A stretch of 64,000 bases of DNA, from the NCBI GenBank assembly GCA_013397845.1, contig VZTG01001451.1, positions 186,001 through 250,000 on the forward strand, in the 5' to 3' direction. Positions within the stretch are counted from its first letter, which is position 1, and each line of letters begins with the position of its first letter. A program made the translations under genes and the position numbers. The DNA comes from Melanocharis versteri (Eukaryota; Chordata; Aves; Passeriformes; Melanocharitidae). The notes below the pieces were generated by a model, which did not search any database, was not told the origin of the DNA, and worked only from the letters and a program-made list of their open reading frames with translations. Positions 1-13,744 of the stretch are shown here, one piece after another.

Positions 1-955
1 GGCATCAGTCATCCCGAGGCACACATTGCTCACCACTGCTGACCTATTGGGCTGGCAACAGCAGCCTGCAGTTAGGCACACAACTTGGCATTTCTTTTCT
101 GCAGCACAGGTCAGCATGCAGCAGGCTCACAGACTAGTGTGTGGTCATCGCCTGCAAGCAGGAGGTTTTCTGAAGTGAAAACAAAAATATTATCTTGTTT
201 TTCTCTGCTAGTGAAAAACAAATAATTTGTTCTGGACCACACACTGAATTAATCATTTTTGGACAGACTGCACATGTAGAAACTTGTTCCAGTTTTTGTT
301 CTGATTTTTCTAAATGATTGTTCTGGATAGTCTCATGTTGTCTCAAAGTCAGATCTGAAAAATCCTACTCTAATGGTGAGGCTTTGGCTTAAATTTTGTT
401 TCATGTACTATATTCAGAAGAAAAGTTAATTTCCAGGAAATGTGTTCTATTATTAGTAGTTGCTGTTTATTTTAAAATCCTATATAATCCTAAAATCCTA
501 ATGAAGCAAAAGAAAAATTTTTCTCTGGTAGTTGGCAAACAAGTGAACAACCCATGAACACGTTTTTTTACCAATTCCTGCAATTATAAATACCTGAAAT
601 TAAAAAATGTATTTAACGAATATTCTAAATACTCTGACTCACACTTCTTTTTCAGATCTTTATTTTATTTTGCACAAATGAAACTAAAATTTTAACTCAA
701 GAACAAAGTATACAACAAGTACTTAAAAACTAGTAAAAAAAGTAATAAAATATTAAACAGATAATATGAATTTGAATTCCTTGTAGATTCATTTTCCTCT
801 ATGGCTGATAAACATCTCTGCAGCTAAACCATCACCAAATAAAAAAACAACAACCCATTACCAAAACAGCAAGAAACCCACTACCTTGCACATTAAATGT
901 AGGTAATTCTGGCAACTTGTATTATTAAGGATCACAATAAATAAAGTTCACTTAC
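1..955 (-). other. VEGFD: VEGFD intron 1 (5' part)
   Basis: This is the sequence downstream of the VEGFD exon 1 donor on the minus strand. It is AT-rich and I see no second VEGFD exon (human exon 2 begins RSSQSTLERSEQQ) in any minus frame. The intron therefore continues past the window edge. Confidence 0.75.
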
Positions 956-1045
956 CTTCACAGATCCATTCTCATAGTCAGATCCTTGCAGCAGATGTAG
1001 AAAAGAAACTATGAAAATATTCACAGTTGCCCACGGTTTGTACAT
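956..1045 (-). CDS. VEGFD: VEGFD (FIGF) first coding exon: signal peptide and start of N-terminal propeptide
   Basis: Vascular endothelial growth factor D is a secreted ligand of VEGFR-3 and VEGFR-2 that drives lymphatic and blood-vessel growth. Seen: reading leftwards from the ATG at 1045-1043, 30 codons begin MYKPWATVNIFIV and end QGSDYENGSVK. They are followed immediately by a consensus donor (AAG|GTAAGT, GT at 955-954), phase 0. Known: mammalian VEGF-D begins MYREWVVVNV and has QGSSNEHGPVK at residues 20-30, so the match is gap-free over the same length. Residues 5-20 form the hydrophobic signal-peptide core. The frame stays open upstream to an ATG at 1135, but homologues start at the MY... 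methionine, which has A at -3. The remaining exons (VEGF homology domain, cysteine-rich C-terminus) lie left of the window. Only this exon is present; identity is secure because length, sequence and splice phase agree. Confidence 0.88.
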
Positions 1046-1164
1046 TCTGATGTTTAAAATCCACAGGTTACTACGCAGTCGTTGTCGTGCAGCTGGAGGT
1101 GTCTGTTTCAAAAGGCATTTCTCTACCACCAACACAGAAAAGCTTCCAGAATTTCTCTTATAAA
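1046..1164 (-). promoter_or_regulatory. VEGFD: Probable VEGFD 5' UTR and TATA-like promoter element
   Basis: Upstream of the VEGFD ATG on the minus strand there is a TATA-like TTTATAAG at 1164-1157, about 112 bases before the ATG. If used, it would place the start of transcription near 1130-1135 and give a 5' UTR of about 85-90 bases. The 5' UTR assignment follows from the exon; the TATA assignment is inference only, because mammalian VEGFD has a longer leader and TATA-like strings are common in AT-rich DNA. Confidence 0.3.
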
Positions 1165-1776
1165 CTCACAAAGGATTCCAGCATCTGAGAGTAAATATCT
1201 GTCTCTTTGCTGCTCAAAACAATTGTAAGTTCCTCTAGAGAATGTAATTTCTTAGAGCAGATCTTAGATACACTTGAAATAAAATCATGATAAGGTTTTA
1301 AATAGATATATATCTGTATGTGTCCACATACACACTCACAAGTGATCAGGTATGGATTCCAGTTAATGAAGTTAATATATCTTCCATCAAGACAAAAAGA
1401 GGCATTCAAAATCCATCTGTGGTCCAGAAAATATAAGAAATCTGCTCGATTCTGTGCTCTGTGTTACAGCAGGCTTTTAAGAGGGTAGTGTAATGGCCAG
1501 TGTTTTGAGCCGAGAGCTGTAATCCAACTCTGTATGAAAACTTTTTTCACAACCTTCATGGAAGCTTGCAGAAGCATGTGTCTTAAATCTGATACAGACT
1601 TTGGCAGTAACACAGGCAAATTTTGGCTCAAATCCCATTTTCTTCCTACCAATAGCATAGCAGTTTTTAAACTAACTGATGCAATCTACACTCCCATTAT
1701 TTTAAAGAAGATTACCTGAAACATGAAACTTCAGCACACGTTCTTACACCACACACATATTTTATGTTACTTCTCT

Positions 1777-1822
1777 GAAAAAAAAAAAAAAAGAGGGAGG
1801 GAGGGAAAGGAAAAGGGAAAGA
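1777..1822. repeat. A15 run followed by GGGA-rich purine tract
   Basis: GA15 runs into GAGGGAGGGAGGGAAAGG and AAAAGGGAAAG, giving 46 purines in a row on the plus strand. Three GGG runs separated by single A are followed by a fourth after nine bases, just outside the strict G-quadruplex loop limit. Confidence 0.85.
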
Positions 1823-4800
1823 CTGACTTTCTTTCATGTGTTCTATCTTATGTGTCATAGGGGTTTCTGAATAAATTTTAAAAAGCAAAGTTAAGAACTA
1901 TCTCTGGCAACAAACAAGATTTCGATTTTTAAAAACAAAGCTCATGAAGCTACAGATAGAAAAGGACAAAATCTATTTTTATTGCAACAAAACACAATCA
2001 GCATTTCTGGTCCAAGATAAGTATATATTCTCTCTCTATATTTCTGAAGTTTAAAACAGAGATCAATCATTTAAAATTATAACAGGGACAAAGACTGTAT
2101 GTTAAATCTATGTTGCTCTACTCATATATATTGTGTTCAGGAGAATAGTTCCACTCTCACATGTTTTAGTGTTTGCAGAACCAGACTCCACAGTTGTTAA
2201 CATAAAACAGTCATGTACATAATACTTCAGAGTCCTGGTTTGCTACCTTTGATGTCCAAACAAGTGCTGTCTTAAATACAAGTTACATTTCTCTACGTAC
2301 CATTAGGTTGAATAATTTCTTCTTAAGAATTCACCACAAATGGACATTAGAAAGAAAATTATTTTAATCCAGTCTTTCCAGTTGTTGTGTCTTAACTGTC
2401 ATTAGGTTTTAAAAAAATATACGTAACTCTATTATTTTTTAGCTTTGTCTTTTCCTACTTGTTTTGTGAAAGCAATCTATTTCTCTTTTTTTTTCTTCCT
2501 CCCTCACCCACCGCACACTGGTGAGTACAAGGACAGCAGGAATTTCACCTCTTTGAAATGGGAGTGAAAAAGCTGCTTTGTCAGTGTACCTGCTGCTCCC
2601 CCTCATACCTCCCCTGCACCCAGCTGCCAGAGATATTCACACAGTTTTGTACACCCCACGCTACAAGGGTCATCCTGTGTCTGTACTGTGGGTTACAATT
2701 AAAATTCTTTAACTATTTCATTCATCATTTTGAATTATTGTGTTATCTAATGCTATGTATGGTCACCTTGACCTCATTTAATGTCTCTGTTTTGCTTCTG
2801 ATACTAATATCCATCTCCTTGCAGGAGCTGAAAGCCTGCTAAAAGAAATGGATATGCCTCAGCCTCGGATGCACAGCTTCCTCGTGAGAGATCAAACCAA
2901 AAATAACCTCTGTATGCTCAGGGCTACATGAAAACAACTTTCTATCGACCTGCAGATAACTGGAGGGAGTGTCTGGCCATACTCACCTCTCATTTATGGG
3001 ATCATTTGGAGCACGGACCTGGAATCACAGGAGAATCAAGAAGCAATATGTGTCCTCATGCTTTAAAGCCTGGAGAGTGGGATCCTTATACAGCCTGTCT
3101 CCAGTACAGTTCAGGGATGAGCTGCTCTGTTCCCTGGTAGGGCTGGTGCCAAATGCCCACAAACTGCCCTTAAGGGACTCTAAGCAATCTAGCATTAGAA
3201 AATTAAGGCTGTTTGGGTTGGAAATGTTGGAGGGAAACACCTCAGTAGTATTTTCTGTATGTTTTAGTTCATTACTGTTACTTACCAAATTCAGCTCTGA
3301 ATTACAAACACATTTGGAAAGACCAGGCCTGTATCTTTCTCAAAGCAAACCATTCATCAGAAAAGGTCACCCACCTCTGGATTCAGGGGGCTTTTTTGGC
3401 AGGAAGACTGAACTGACCCCCAGGCACTGCATCAAACTCGTTTATACAAGAGCAAGTTAGATGCTGCAGGCAGAACACAAAAAGTACCTAGTCTCTCCCT
3501 CAGGACTCAGACACAAAAACTAGCAAATAAAGAAAAAAATCCTTTTGTTTAACTGCAGAGGACTCTAAAGCTGGCTCAAAGCTGTTAGTGAAAGCAAAGG
3601 CAAAGGCAAGAGAAACCAGCTGATAGGACAGCAGAGCAACTCAGATAATGAATTTCTGGGAAACTGTTTTCCCCATCTGTATCACTGTGCTCATCCCATT
3701 CCCTACAGTTCTTGTTTCTCTCCCCAGTCCCGGATAAGAATCAGTTCTCCCTTCAGCACCACCTCAGCCCTGCTCCTTATGCAGCTTTCGTATGGCTTTT
3801 CCTGCCTACTGTTTGAGAACAATTTAAATACTTCTGTGTTGGAGCTCGAATCTCAGAAGTATGTTGAGATTATATTGCAGACTGCCTGCAACAGCGGTGA
3901 ACAGACTTGCTGTCTGGCCAGACACCTCTGTTTTCATTTAATTTATGAACACAAGTTAACAATACACACACTCTAGTTTCTTCTTTTATCTCAGTTAGCT
4001 ATTGTAGAACCACCAGCTCAATTCTGTGCAGGGCTGGGGCTTGCATTTCTTTTTAAATCTAACACTGTCTAAAAAGGGGCTCAAATAAAATTTATATGAC
4101 TATTTAAATTACTTTTGTAACTGAATAATCAGCTCCACTGGCATCAGCAACACTAAATACTGCATACGAACTGAAATTCCAAACATTTATGCCACCTTTG
4201 GGTAAGCAGCTAATACATTAATATTGTGGCAACGAGTCAGCTCTTTGCAAGAAGACCTTAAAATTTTGTTAAGTTAAATCTGTTTCTAATATTGATCAAC
4301 ATCTCAAACGGATGAACAATTCAGATTAAAAGTTTAAGTCTATTTATCTGCTAGCATTATGTATTATTTTTTTCAGTAGTATTTGAAGTATGAGTCTTTC
4401 TTCCAAAGTAATAGTCTCACATACATTGCACAGAAACCCTGGATCACTTATTTCTGTGCTCTGTTTTTGTGATGGAAGAGACCATATAAATGACCCAGAA
4501 CTTGGTAAATGAATGTATTAATCATCATTTCTTGGTACTTTCTCCTAAGTTTATGATAGGATATGCAGCTCAAGTGCAATTTATTTACTAGAACTCCTCA
4601 CCATGGTGCCTTGAGGGTTCTATATTTGGACTTCACAGCACATAAAGAGAAAAAAGGCCAGTACAGGTTATCAGAACTCAAAAAACAGCACCATATTTAA
4701 CTTGTGCATTTCTTGCATGCATACACACCCAAGGAACAGAAGAATTTCCTGACAATGCTGAACAAACAACGCATCCTCTTCAAGCTGAAATCCTTTCAGG

Positions 4801-6649
4801 TAAGACAGTAAATTCCTTCAGTAATCTGAAAATAACTTAGACCTGAAGATAGGCCCATACTAGTGTCACTATTTGCCAGAAAAAACCTAAAAGCGAACAC
4901 CTCAAACAAAAAAAAAGAAAATCTTCATTTGGAAAAATATAACAAAACACCAAAGGAAGATATTTCAGGCTTTTAACATAAGAGTAAGTCATAAATCAGT
5001 AGGACTACTCAGATCAAGGAAGGTTTGTGACGATATGCCCTAAATAAACTCCAATTAAATTGGTCAGTCTGAGTTTGCAAAGTTAAAATTGGAGATAAAT
5101 AAAGGCAGTTCATAGCCTTTACTTCAAATAAAGTATTGTTGCACCAGCTACTTCAGACTTCAAAACTCTACACCATTAGAAGTTTCAGTATGGCACAATG
5201 TTCAGGTTAATAACATAATTCCCAATGAAGGTCATTAAGCATTTTCAAGATGGTTCTAAAAGCAGATCTGTACATTCCCTCTAAGTAACCTATACACAGA
5301 GAAACTTTTGTTTTCTTTAAAACTACATAGAAAAAGAAAAATTTGGACAGTTTATAAAATATTGCAAACAGGGATCTAACTTAGATTTAGTATAGCATTC
5401 CAGACATAGCAGTTATATGGCAATCCAGTCACTCAGCACGCATTAATAAACTAATTATCAAGTAATTATTAAATTAAAAACATTTTTTAAAATAAAGCTA
5501 TGTTTATTAAAACAGCTACTGTCATCAGAAATTTCTGTCAAATAGCAGAATGCTTGAAACATCACATGAATACTAAGCTGGATTGATAGAATTAAGAAAA
5601 TAAATATGGAAAATCCCATGTGCTGAATCTCAGATTCAGAGCATAAGAAGACTGCCAAAGCTGGGCTAGCGGAGTGATGGGGACAGCCACACACAGCCAG
5701 ATCCAGAGCCATCCCTCTCACCAGCCACAGCACTGCTTCATCTCCTCAGGTTATCCTTCAGTTGCCTTTAAATCAGATCGCTTAATTGCTTGCTGCAGCA
5801 AACCTGGAGCTCAGGGCAGGATGCAAAACCGGCCCGGGAAGAGGGGAAATCCCACTGGGTGCCTCTACTGCCCTCCAGGCTGCAGTGGCTAAACTGCTAT
5901 CCCTGCCTTCATCTAGCTGGCTGAAAGTTCACCAGGGAGTGTCTACACAGGCTGCAAACACGCCCTTGGCTGAAGGGCAGGCATCCTGCAGCTCTCCACA
6001 GCATCCCCTGGCTCAGTCCTGCCCTGCTCCAGGGAGGGACGCCCCTCTTAATGGAGGAGCGCTGCCAGCAAAAGGCAGATACAAATCACAAACAAACACT
6101 GTTTGTTGGACTTTTGAGAGATGTAAACACCTTGTAGCTGCTCTGGTTTTGAATAGGGTCTGCCTCAACCTCATGAAGAGCACAGCTGCCTTGTTACCCT
6201 TCACTCCTTCACATTTGTAATGTCTACTGCATGGAAAGATGGAAAAACACTCTGGGGGATGGCTGCTGTGCTGAGGGACAGCTTTAGCTCAAGTATGAAG
6301 AAATTTGTTTTTCTTGTGTTTTAGTGCTTCCTTTGTGTCTCTTTGTGTTACTCCAACTTCTAAGAAGTCTAACCTACACAGCCCCTGATCCAGAGAGCAA
6401 GAGCTCTCTCTGGATTACTGTTATTCATACTTATCTTCAATAATGGGAGCTCTGTGTCTGCTTGTCTTCACATCCATCTGTGTTTACATACCTGTTAATG
6501 AAGGCACAACTGAAACAATAATCAAACTTTAATTACAGAGGTGTGTAATAGCATTCACAAGCCTTTCTTTCACTTGTTATTTCATAAATTCTCATTTCTT
6601 TCTACAAAGAAGTGAGAGAAGCTGAACATAAAGATAAAACAGGTCTCAC

Positions 6650-6737
6650 AGTTAAGGAGAAGAAAGGGAAAGGAAAAGGTGAGGAGGTAGGGGATAGGAG
6701 AAACAGAAGAGAGAGGAGGAAGGAGAGGAGGAACTCT
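6650..6737. repeat. Purine-rich low-complexity tract
   Basis: A GA-rich stretch of nearly 90 bases on the plus strand (AAGGGAAAGGAAAAGGTGAG, then GAGAGAGGAGGAAGGAGAGG). It produces a spurious lysine/arginine/glutamate-rich reading frame. Confidence 0.75.
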
Positions 6738-9700
6738 GACCAGATGATATCATCCACAGCTACCACTGACTGTAGCCAGGCCCTTGCCTCCAGACTGACT
6801 GTGAAGCACTGGCTGGTGTTCAGGTACGTCTGAGGATCATTACCTGTTCAAGTCAGGTGTCTGAAACAGTTCACAAAGTCAAGGCAGGAAGCAGTTACCA
6901 GGAGGATGGATTAAACATCCAGAGTTCGATGGCTACATCCAGTCTGAGGCTTCATCCTTAGCTACTGTACAGTAAGAAAGGGCAGTGTAACTGCAAAGCA
7001 CAGTGAGTATCCAGACTACTGAATCCTGAAGGTGTTGCAAGCAAAGCAGATGAACTCATGGGTTCTCGTAAGGAAGAAAATTATAATACATTCTCATTTT
7101 CTCCAGCACACGTGGCACTGTTACTAAATTACCCTGGGAGTTAAGGTATGCACAGCTTGCACCAACTTGTGTAACTGAATAGACGTTTGTTGCACTATGC
7201 CCATCAAGCCCAGAATTTCTCAAGAGAAAGATGTGACTGCAGGTGATATCAACATCCTTAACCTTGCAGTCTTTGGTAATATCTTGAGCAAGTTCCATGT
7301 GGCAGAGCAATATTACAGCTCGTACTTCCAACATTTACTTTCTTCTCATCCGGTAGAGTCTCATGGCAATGTAATTCAAGTGACTGTAGAGTGGATGGTG
7401 GCAGAAGAGCAGCTACAAGACATCAAGGAGAAACATCTTTTACGTGAGAAAATAATAATTTGTTCTAGTGACTGTTGCATTCTCAGAGGTCAAGAAGCAG
7501 CTATATGTTACGGGCCTGGAGAGTTAAAGCTCAATTTGTGCAAGAACATTTTTTGAAGAAGTCCTTACCACGTGATCACCTTCAAGTGCTCCTGGAGAGC
7601 TTCGTCCATCTCATCACAACACTTCTTTGAAGTAAACCAGACTTTGTGACAGGAGTGGAAAATGTAAGATTAGTTTCATCTTTGCTTTTCAGACACCAGG
7701 CTAGAATTTTCCACAAGCTCCCATAAGCAGCTGGTGGAACCGTAAGCAAAACTGTCTATCAGAACAGGACAATATAAATAGTCTCACAGTCACATCTATT
7801 TACAAATAGCTTTTGGCCTTTTTCTGGACTTTTTAATCATTTCCAGTCTGCTTAAAAAAAGTTCTTGGTTAAATGCAATACAGAATACCTCAAGTTCAAG
7901 TGCCTGGCCAAGTTCCAGGGCTCAGATTTTTCTTGCTTCCTAGTTCTGATGTCCTGTCAGGGAGATGTGGCCTTGAAATAAGAAGAAACCCCCCTGGGAA
8001 CAGTTTCTGTGCCAGAGTCCCAGACTCTTGACCCAGTGGGTACAGCCAGATTATACTGTGAAAACATCCTGCTCCTTAAGGCCAGCAAGGAACTCCAAGG
8101 CCAAGCCCCACACAGGACAGCTTAAAGATACCTGTAGTCATCCTCCCTGCCTTTTTCTGTCTTCATTGAACACAAGGCAGCTTTTTGCAGGAACTTTCAG
8201 CAGTAAAATCTTAGGAACAACTGCTTTCACCCATAATTTCTCCTAAACAGAGAATTCTGCTCCTCATATAGATACTTTCACAAATAAAGGCTACTAAGTG
8301 ATCAGAGAAATCAGGCAAAGTAGAAGTTAAAAGGTTCAGAGGCAGAAAATTTTGTTACAAGTCCAAAGATAACTGAAAGCACATTGTGGGAAGTAGAACG
8401 GCAAGAAGTTGACAATAGAGAGATTTATACTTTTATTTTCTACAGGTGATTTCCCTACTTACTTCTGTAGCACCCTGAAGTGACATCCTTGAAGCAATAT
8501 GTACATAGACAGCAGAAGGTCAGAGAACCAGTACAGGGTTTAGCATAATTCTCGGGGCAGGGAACACCCCAAGAGTGTGCACAAAATTATAGCAAAGCAC
8601 TGAAAGTTAATTTTAGGACTTATACCTATCTGAGGACACTTTAGAGTAACAAAAGCTCAGTAATATGAAAATAAAACCCTTCTGGTGAAACTTTGATTTT
8701 GAGGACGAAATGGGTATTATTTACATTTGGTTTTGCTGCTTTGACACTCACAGACACTAGGCCGATAAAAGGACAAATCAGCTCCCTGACATCAGCAGGG
8801 GAGGATAAATGAGATCTCTGTTGAATGTTTAGAGAAGTAAATGTACTCTTCAAAGTGTGTATGTTGCAAAGTTCATCTCTAGCTCTAGTAGGATGATTTT
8901 TTGATGCTTAAAACACAAAAGCAGTTCTGTGTTTTTACGAGTAACCCACCATTTCCTATTTTTATTACATCCTATTGCTATCAATAACGTGTAAGCATAA
9001 ACACAGTTTGTCAGTCTCACCCTATATATTTCCCATTGAAGACAAAATAAAAGATGGACTGGCTAACTGACTCTTCTACAGAGTTTTCATCACCACGCTG
9101 TTAGCCCTCCATACAAGATCCAATGAACATTTCAGATCCATCATCATCTGGTCAGTCACCTGTGTGAAACAAACCATTTATCTCTAATGCCCATCCACTG
9201 CAGACATCAGGGTTCAGAAGACCAGGTGCCATCAAGGCTTCTCAAAGGACAGGAGGTGTCCTGAAGCAGCTCAGAGAGTGCCCTGGCACTCACTCATCTT
9301 GGAGCCTGCTGGTCTCACACCCAATGCAAACTTATTTTTCTATGGATGAGACTGCTGCCCCACATCTGCCCCCAGGCGTAGGAGTCTGCACTTCTCTTTG
9401 GGTAACACAGAAACCTTGATGGATCCCCCACCAGTCATGGTGGTGTAGAGGACAAGAGTTCACTTGGCCACATAAATGGTAAGGTTTTAACCAGAGTATT
9501 TTATAATGTCACAACAGCTCTGAGAAACCTCCTTATCCATCTGGGAATTACCGTCTTGTTGGTATTTGATGAATATATCATGAACTTAAGCCTCCAGCAC
9601 TGCCTTTTGGCCAGGGTATCCATAACAAAATCCTCTAAGTTCAGGAAGGCAGTCAGGAAACAGAAAGCAGCCTATGCTGCTTAAAAGAAAAGGGGAAAGA

Positions 9701-9858
9701 TAAGAACCAAGTGAAATAATGAGATATTTTTAAGTCCATACCAACTGCTGCATTATTCTTTAAACACAGTGGAGAAATTTTATAGAAAAATTTCCAATAA
9801 AAAAAGTGAACACCATTTTGATACTGAAACAGGAGTTACTTATTTAAAGAAAGAAATT

Positions 9859-9880
9859 AAAAATAAATAAATAAATAAAC
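9859..9880. repeat. (AAAT)n microsatellite
   Basis: About five AAAT units (AAATAAATAAATAAATAAAC) in an A-rich stretch. Confidence 0.85.
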
Positions 9881-12800
9881 AAAAACCAAAGAGAACAGGC
9901 AGACAGGAGTCCAAAGGAAATTAAACCTTAATTACTTAAAAGTTCTCTGGGAATAGATCACTGCTGCAACAGGTTAATAAAAAGTAATAGTTAACTTAAT
10001 ATCATTTTCAACCAATCATAAAAGACTGAGAAAAGGCCCCAAAATGTGCCCTGTACCTAAATCTTCAACTCTAGCTGTTCTGATCCCTTCACTTTGACTG
10101 AAACTCTTTAGTAATAGTCTTCAAGCAGACAAGATTTTAAAGAGCTGAAGATGTATCAATATCTTTCCAGGCTCCACAAAAGACACCAAAAAGCAGATTT
10201 TATTCCAATAAGCAGGTTTTAATGAATTTATTCTTTCGGGATTGACTGGGAACTAAGAATACATCTAGGCTGTTAAATATAGAAGAGGCAGTGACAGAGT
10301 TTTGAGTGTTGGATCTCTGCTCCTCTGCCATAAGTCACGGTTACCTTGCTCCATGGTCCTGTTTCGGACCGCTCTAGTTAGCTCACTCCAAGGCAACACC
10401 CAAGTGCTTCTGGCAGTAGATCATTCCAGAGATCTCTTTCCAAGGCTGAAGCAAGGATCAGGATTCCCTGATTCCCCTCATCAAGAGCTTTACAAGCAGG
10501 CTCTGCTTCTTCAAACATGCACAAGTGTCTTCCTGCCGTACCCCAAGGCACGGTACATGCATAATTACTATCTAATAATTAAGTCATTAAGGATAATAAT
10601 GTTTTAAAAGTCTTTAAAAAGGGATAATTACTACTTAAAGCCACAGGAACATCACATGGAGCTTAGAAGAGATGTCTGGCCAAGTGCTCCATAGCCCGGA
10701 TTCAGACAAGCTGCTCTCAATCCCGATGGGCTGGCCTGAAGAACTCTGGACACACGGGTCTTGTCCTCAGGGAGAGACCCTGTGCTTCTTCCATCCAAAA
10801 TCCTACAAATAGTCCAAGGGACTACCTGAGGCTTATAAAATGTGTGCTATTAGGAATGTTCTGGGCAGATCTGAATCTTCACTGGCCTTCGATACAAGCA
10901 GTGTTACTGATCATACTTCCCTGATTTTAATTATTTTCTGCTATTGAGGGACAAAAGCAAATACAGTAAACACATTTCAATAGATAATTATTTAGGACTC
11001 TTTCTGCCAAGCTGGACTTCACAGTCAGAATATTTCTCTGACACGCATAACACCCCACCCACCCTTGTTCTGCCTACAATAAAGAGGACTCAGCATAAAA
11101 GACAGCAGAGCACAGCAAAAGATCAGATGAGACAGAGGGTGAGAGGATCCCATCATGATGTAGATTCATGAAGAATCATAATGACTGACTGAGGCTGTCT
11201 ACTTTGCTTCCTCAAAGAGACACTATTTCCCTGTTACAATCTCACAGAAGAGCCCCAAGGCTGGAAAAGTAGGCCAGACACAAGAGAAACTCATCTGGAG
11301 AATAGTTACCATGCTAGGTGTAACTACAGAGCTATTATTGCTGTCCTTTTGTCCTATTTTTGGGAAAGGGGTCTTTGTTCTGGGCTAGTTAAATTTCTGT
11401 ATAGCAAAAGACATTTAAAAGGAATGATCAGTCCAGGTGAAACTAATCCTGATGATGTCAAAGAAAAGGTCCCCTTTACAATTTCAACTTCACAATTAAT
11501 GAGAGACTGAAGGATTGATGTGTATCATGAAAATTAAGAAAAAATTGATCAACTAATAAAAACCACAAGAATTATAAACTATTTATGAGCTTTCTGATCT
11601 AAAGTTTTGAGAGTATGTTTGTAAATTTGTACTTCAAAGGCTAAAAGGAGGTGTCAGGAAGGTGATGAACCAGCAGGTATGGCTTATGGCAACGATGTCC
11701 ACAACTCTCATCTTAAATCTTATGGAGAAATGTCCTTCAGACTGCAATCATTAGGGCAGAATTACCTTGTCCTCAAACTGAGCAATCATTGTCAGTCAAT
11801 ATATTATGGTGAAGTCCACGTTTTTGTTTAGAATCAACAGGATCTTTGAATAAAACAGACATTTAAATAAGAAAATAAATTACAGGAAAAGACTGTATGT
11901 TCCTTCTAAACACTTCTGTTGTTTTTTTTTTCTTTGCTCAGAAATGTTTATGTTACTCTTACAATCCATTTAAAATCCTTACAAAAGGGTTTTTTTTCCT
12001 TTAACACATTCAGATTCACTCTTCCTTAGTGTTGACCAAAAGAATGCTACTTTCTCTCTACTTTTAAGATAGATATGTGCAACCAGCCTTTTCTCAAACA
12101 CTGGATATAAAGGATGGCCCAAAATATTTTGTTGTTGCATGGACTATGGGTCTTCACCGTCACTCTGTCTCCATTTAAGCCTTAAATACCATTTTTCAAA
12201 GCCACATATAAGATTTTTTATGTAATTATGTGCAATTTGAATATATCAACAGTGCCCTTTTCATAAAAGGAATATATACTCCTTGGAGAATTTATTTTCT
12301 CCTGTCCCTTCTGAGAATTCTAAGTTGCACCTCACTAGTACCACTTTGCCAAACTGTTGAACTTCTGACTTTATATGAGATCATTTTTCCTTTCCTCACT
12401 TTTCAAAGGGATGGCTGGAAACAGCAATGTTTTGATATGAAAGATCATTTCAGATTACATATAAATGTAATTTCTATGGCCTGTTGCTGGACTGTCAATT
12501 GCTGGATTCATGGTTAGATGACAGAGCTTTGTCTATAGTCCCAGACACTGGAGTCGGTTTATAAAAATGGGGAAAGCTAGCTATATAAACCCAGATTATA
12601 TATATAAAGTATGTTGCTATTTATACATAAATTGCTTACAAAAGATTTGCAGAGTAGTATCAAACACAATTACATAAATGTTCACAGGCAATTTTTTTGA
12701 TACATTATGAACACTGTTATTTTTTGTAAATCAAAAAAGTTTCAAAAGACAAAATACATCTTACATGTCTTTCACTTATACATACAGCCAAATCAGATAA

Positions 12801-13690
12801 GAAATATTTTCCATTGCTAACCTGGGCCAAGAATGCTAACTAACAGCACAGTTCACAAGGGTCTCACTGAAAATAGCTGTTCTAAATATGTGGTTAGATT
12901 AGGCTGTCTAAACATTTGTAAGAGCTCAAGGAAAGCTATCTGGAAAGGCTATCTTTCATTTCTAATTGTAATATTTTCATAGAGTATGACCTTTATTGGC
13001 TACCACATTTAATCCCCATTGACTCTGCTTCCCTTCTTCTAGTACTGAGGATTAAGCAATAATTCCCACCATCTTGAGACACACAGACCAGCCCAATTAA
13101 ACTGTAGCACATGTATTGAAATTCTGATTACCGCTTCGTATTTTGGTTGGAAGTATTGAGCAGACTTACAGATTGCCCTAAATCTCTTAGCAGGGGAATT
13201 AGAACTGCAGACATGAACATGGAAAAATTGTGTCCCTGTGCTCTGATCATCCTATTCATCCATTTACTGCAAACAGAGAGCAGGACAGCTAGCAGTCAGA
13301 TGCTGCAATACAACATCTAGGTCACTCTGCTGGATCGGGTGTACTGTCAGGGGCACAGCTTTTCCCTCCAGGTTGCTCTCTGTGGGTGGCCCCTGCCTTC
13401 CCCAACAACGTGCAGGCACACAGCCCCACAGAGATAAAAGGGTGGGGAGCACTGGGTCCTAAATCAGTTCCAGCAGGTGGGAAAAAAGATCTGATAGATG
13501 ACATTGAGCATGTAAATAATAATCTCATAACACAAACCTCTTCTGTGGGTATTTTTTATTTAAAGCATGGTGGTGTCAACATCAGACACTGAAGAGGAAA
13601 TGAAAGCAGTAAGCTGTCAAAACACCAGCACGTTGTTCTGCTCAGCCACAGACTTCTGTTGTTTTTATTAAGTGCAGCATCTCACATACT

Positions 13691-13744
13691 TGCAAATCTT
13701 GTCATCTTGCCGTTTGCCACAAATCTTGTCATCTTGGCGTGCGC
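13691..13744. repeat. 27-bp tandem duplication
   Basis: Two adjacent 27-bp units share the 17-mer CAAATCTTGTCATCTTG at 13693-13709 and 13720-13736, with a few differences in the remaining bases. Confidence 0.85.

Noticed and set aside
3185..3260. GTTTGGGTTGGAAATG resembling a CR1 tail.
   Set aside because: Only about 13 bases match, with no terminal octamers or continuing similarity.
2969..3460. Longest open frame in the window (163 codons, plus strand).
   Set aside because: No recognisable domain, no conserved splice or Kozak context, ordinary composition. A frame of this length is expected by chance in 64 kb read six ways.
5458..5580. Minus-strand tail with VM...TEIS.....F resembling the pirin C-terminus.
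   Set aside because: Requires several gaps and has no splice support.
7197..7556. 119-codon plus-strand open frame.
   Set aside because: No family resemblance that I recognise and an overlapping 92-codon frame on the opposite strand; not supportable as a gene.
8641..8853. Minus-strand frame containing SVSVKAAKPNVNNTHFVL, similar to pirin SVQVENKDPKRSHFVL.
   Set aside because: Needs insertions, the flanking residues do not follow pirin, and a second short SHF match exists near 17.1 kb; such tetrapeptide matches are expected in this much sequence.
9270..9480. Minus-strand TTMTGGGSIKVSVLPKEKCRLLRLGADVG, possibly coding-like.
   Set aside because: Bounded by stops on both sides, no recognised family, no splice consensus; may be a decayed repeat or pseudogene but cannot be supported.
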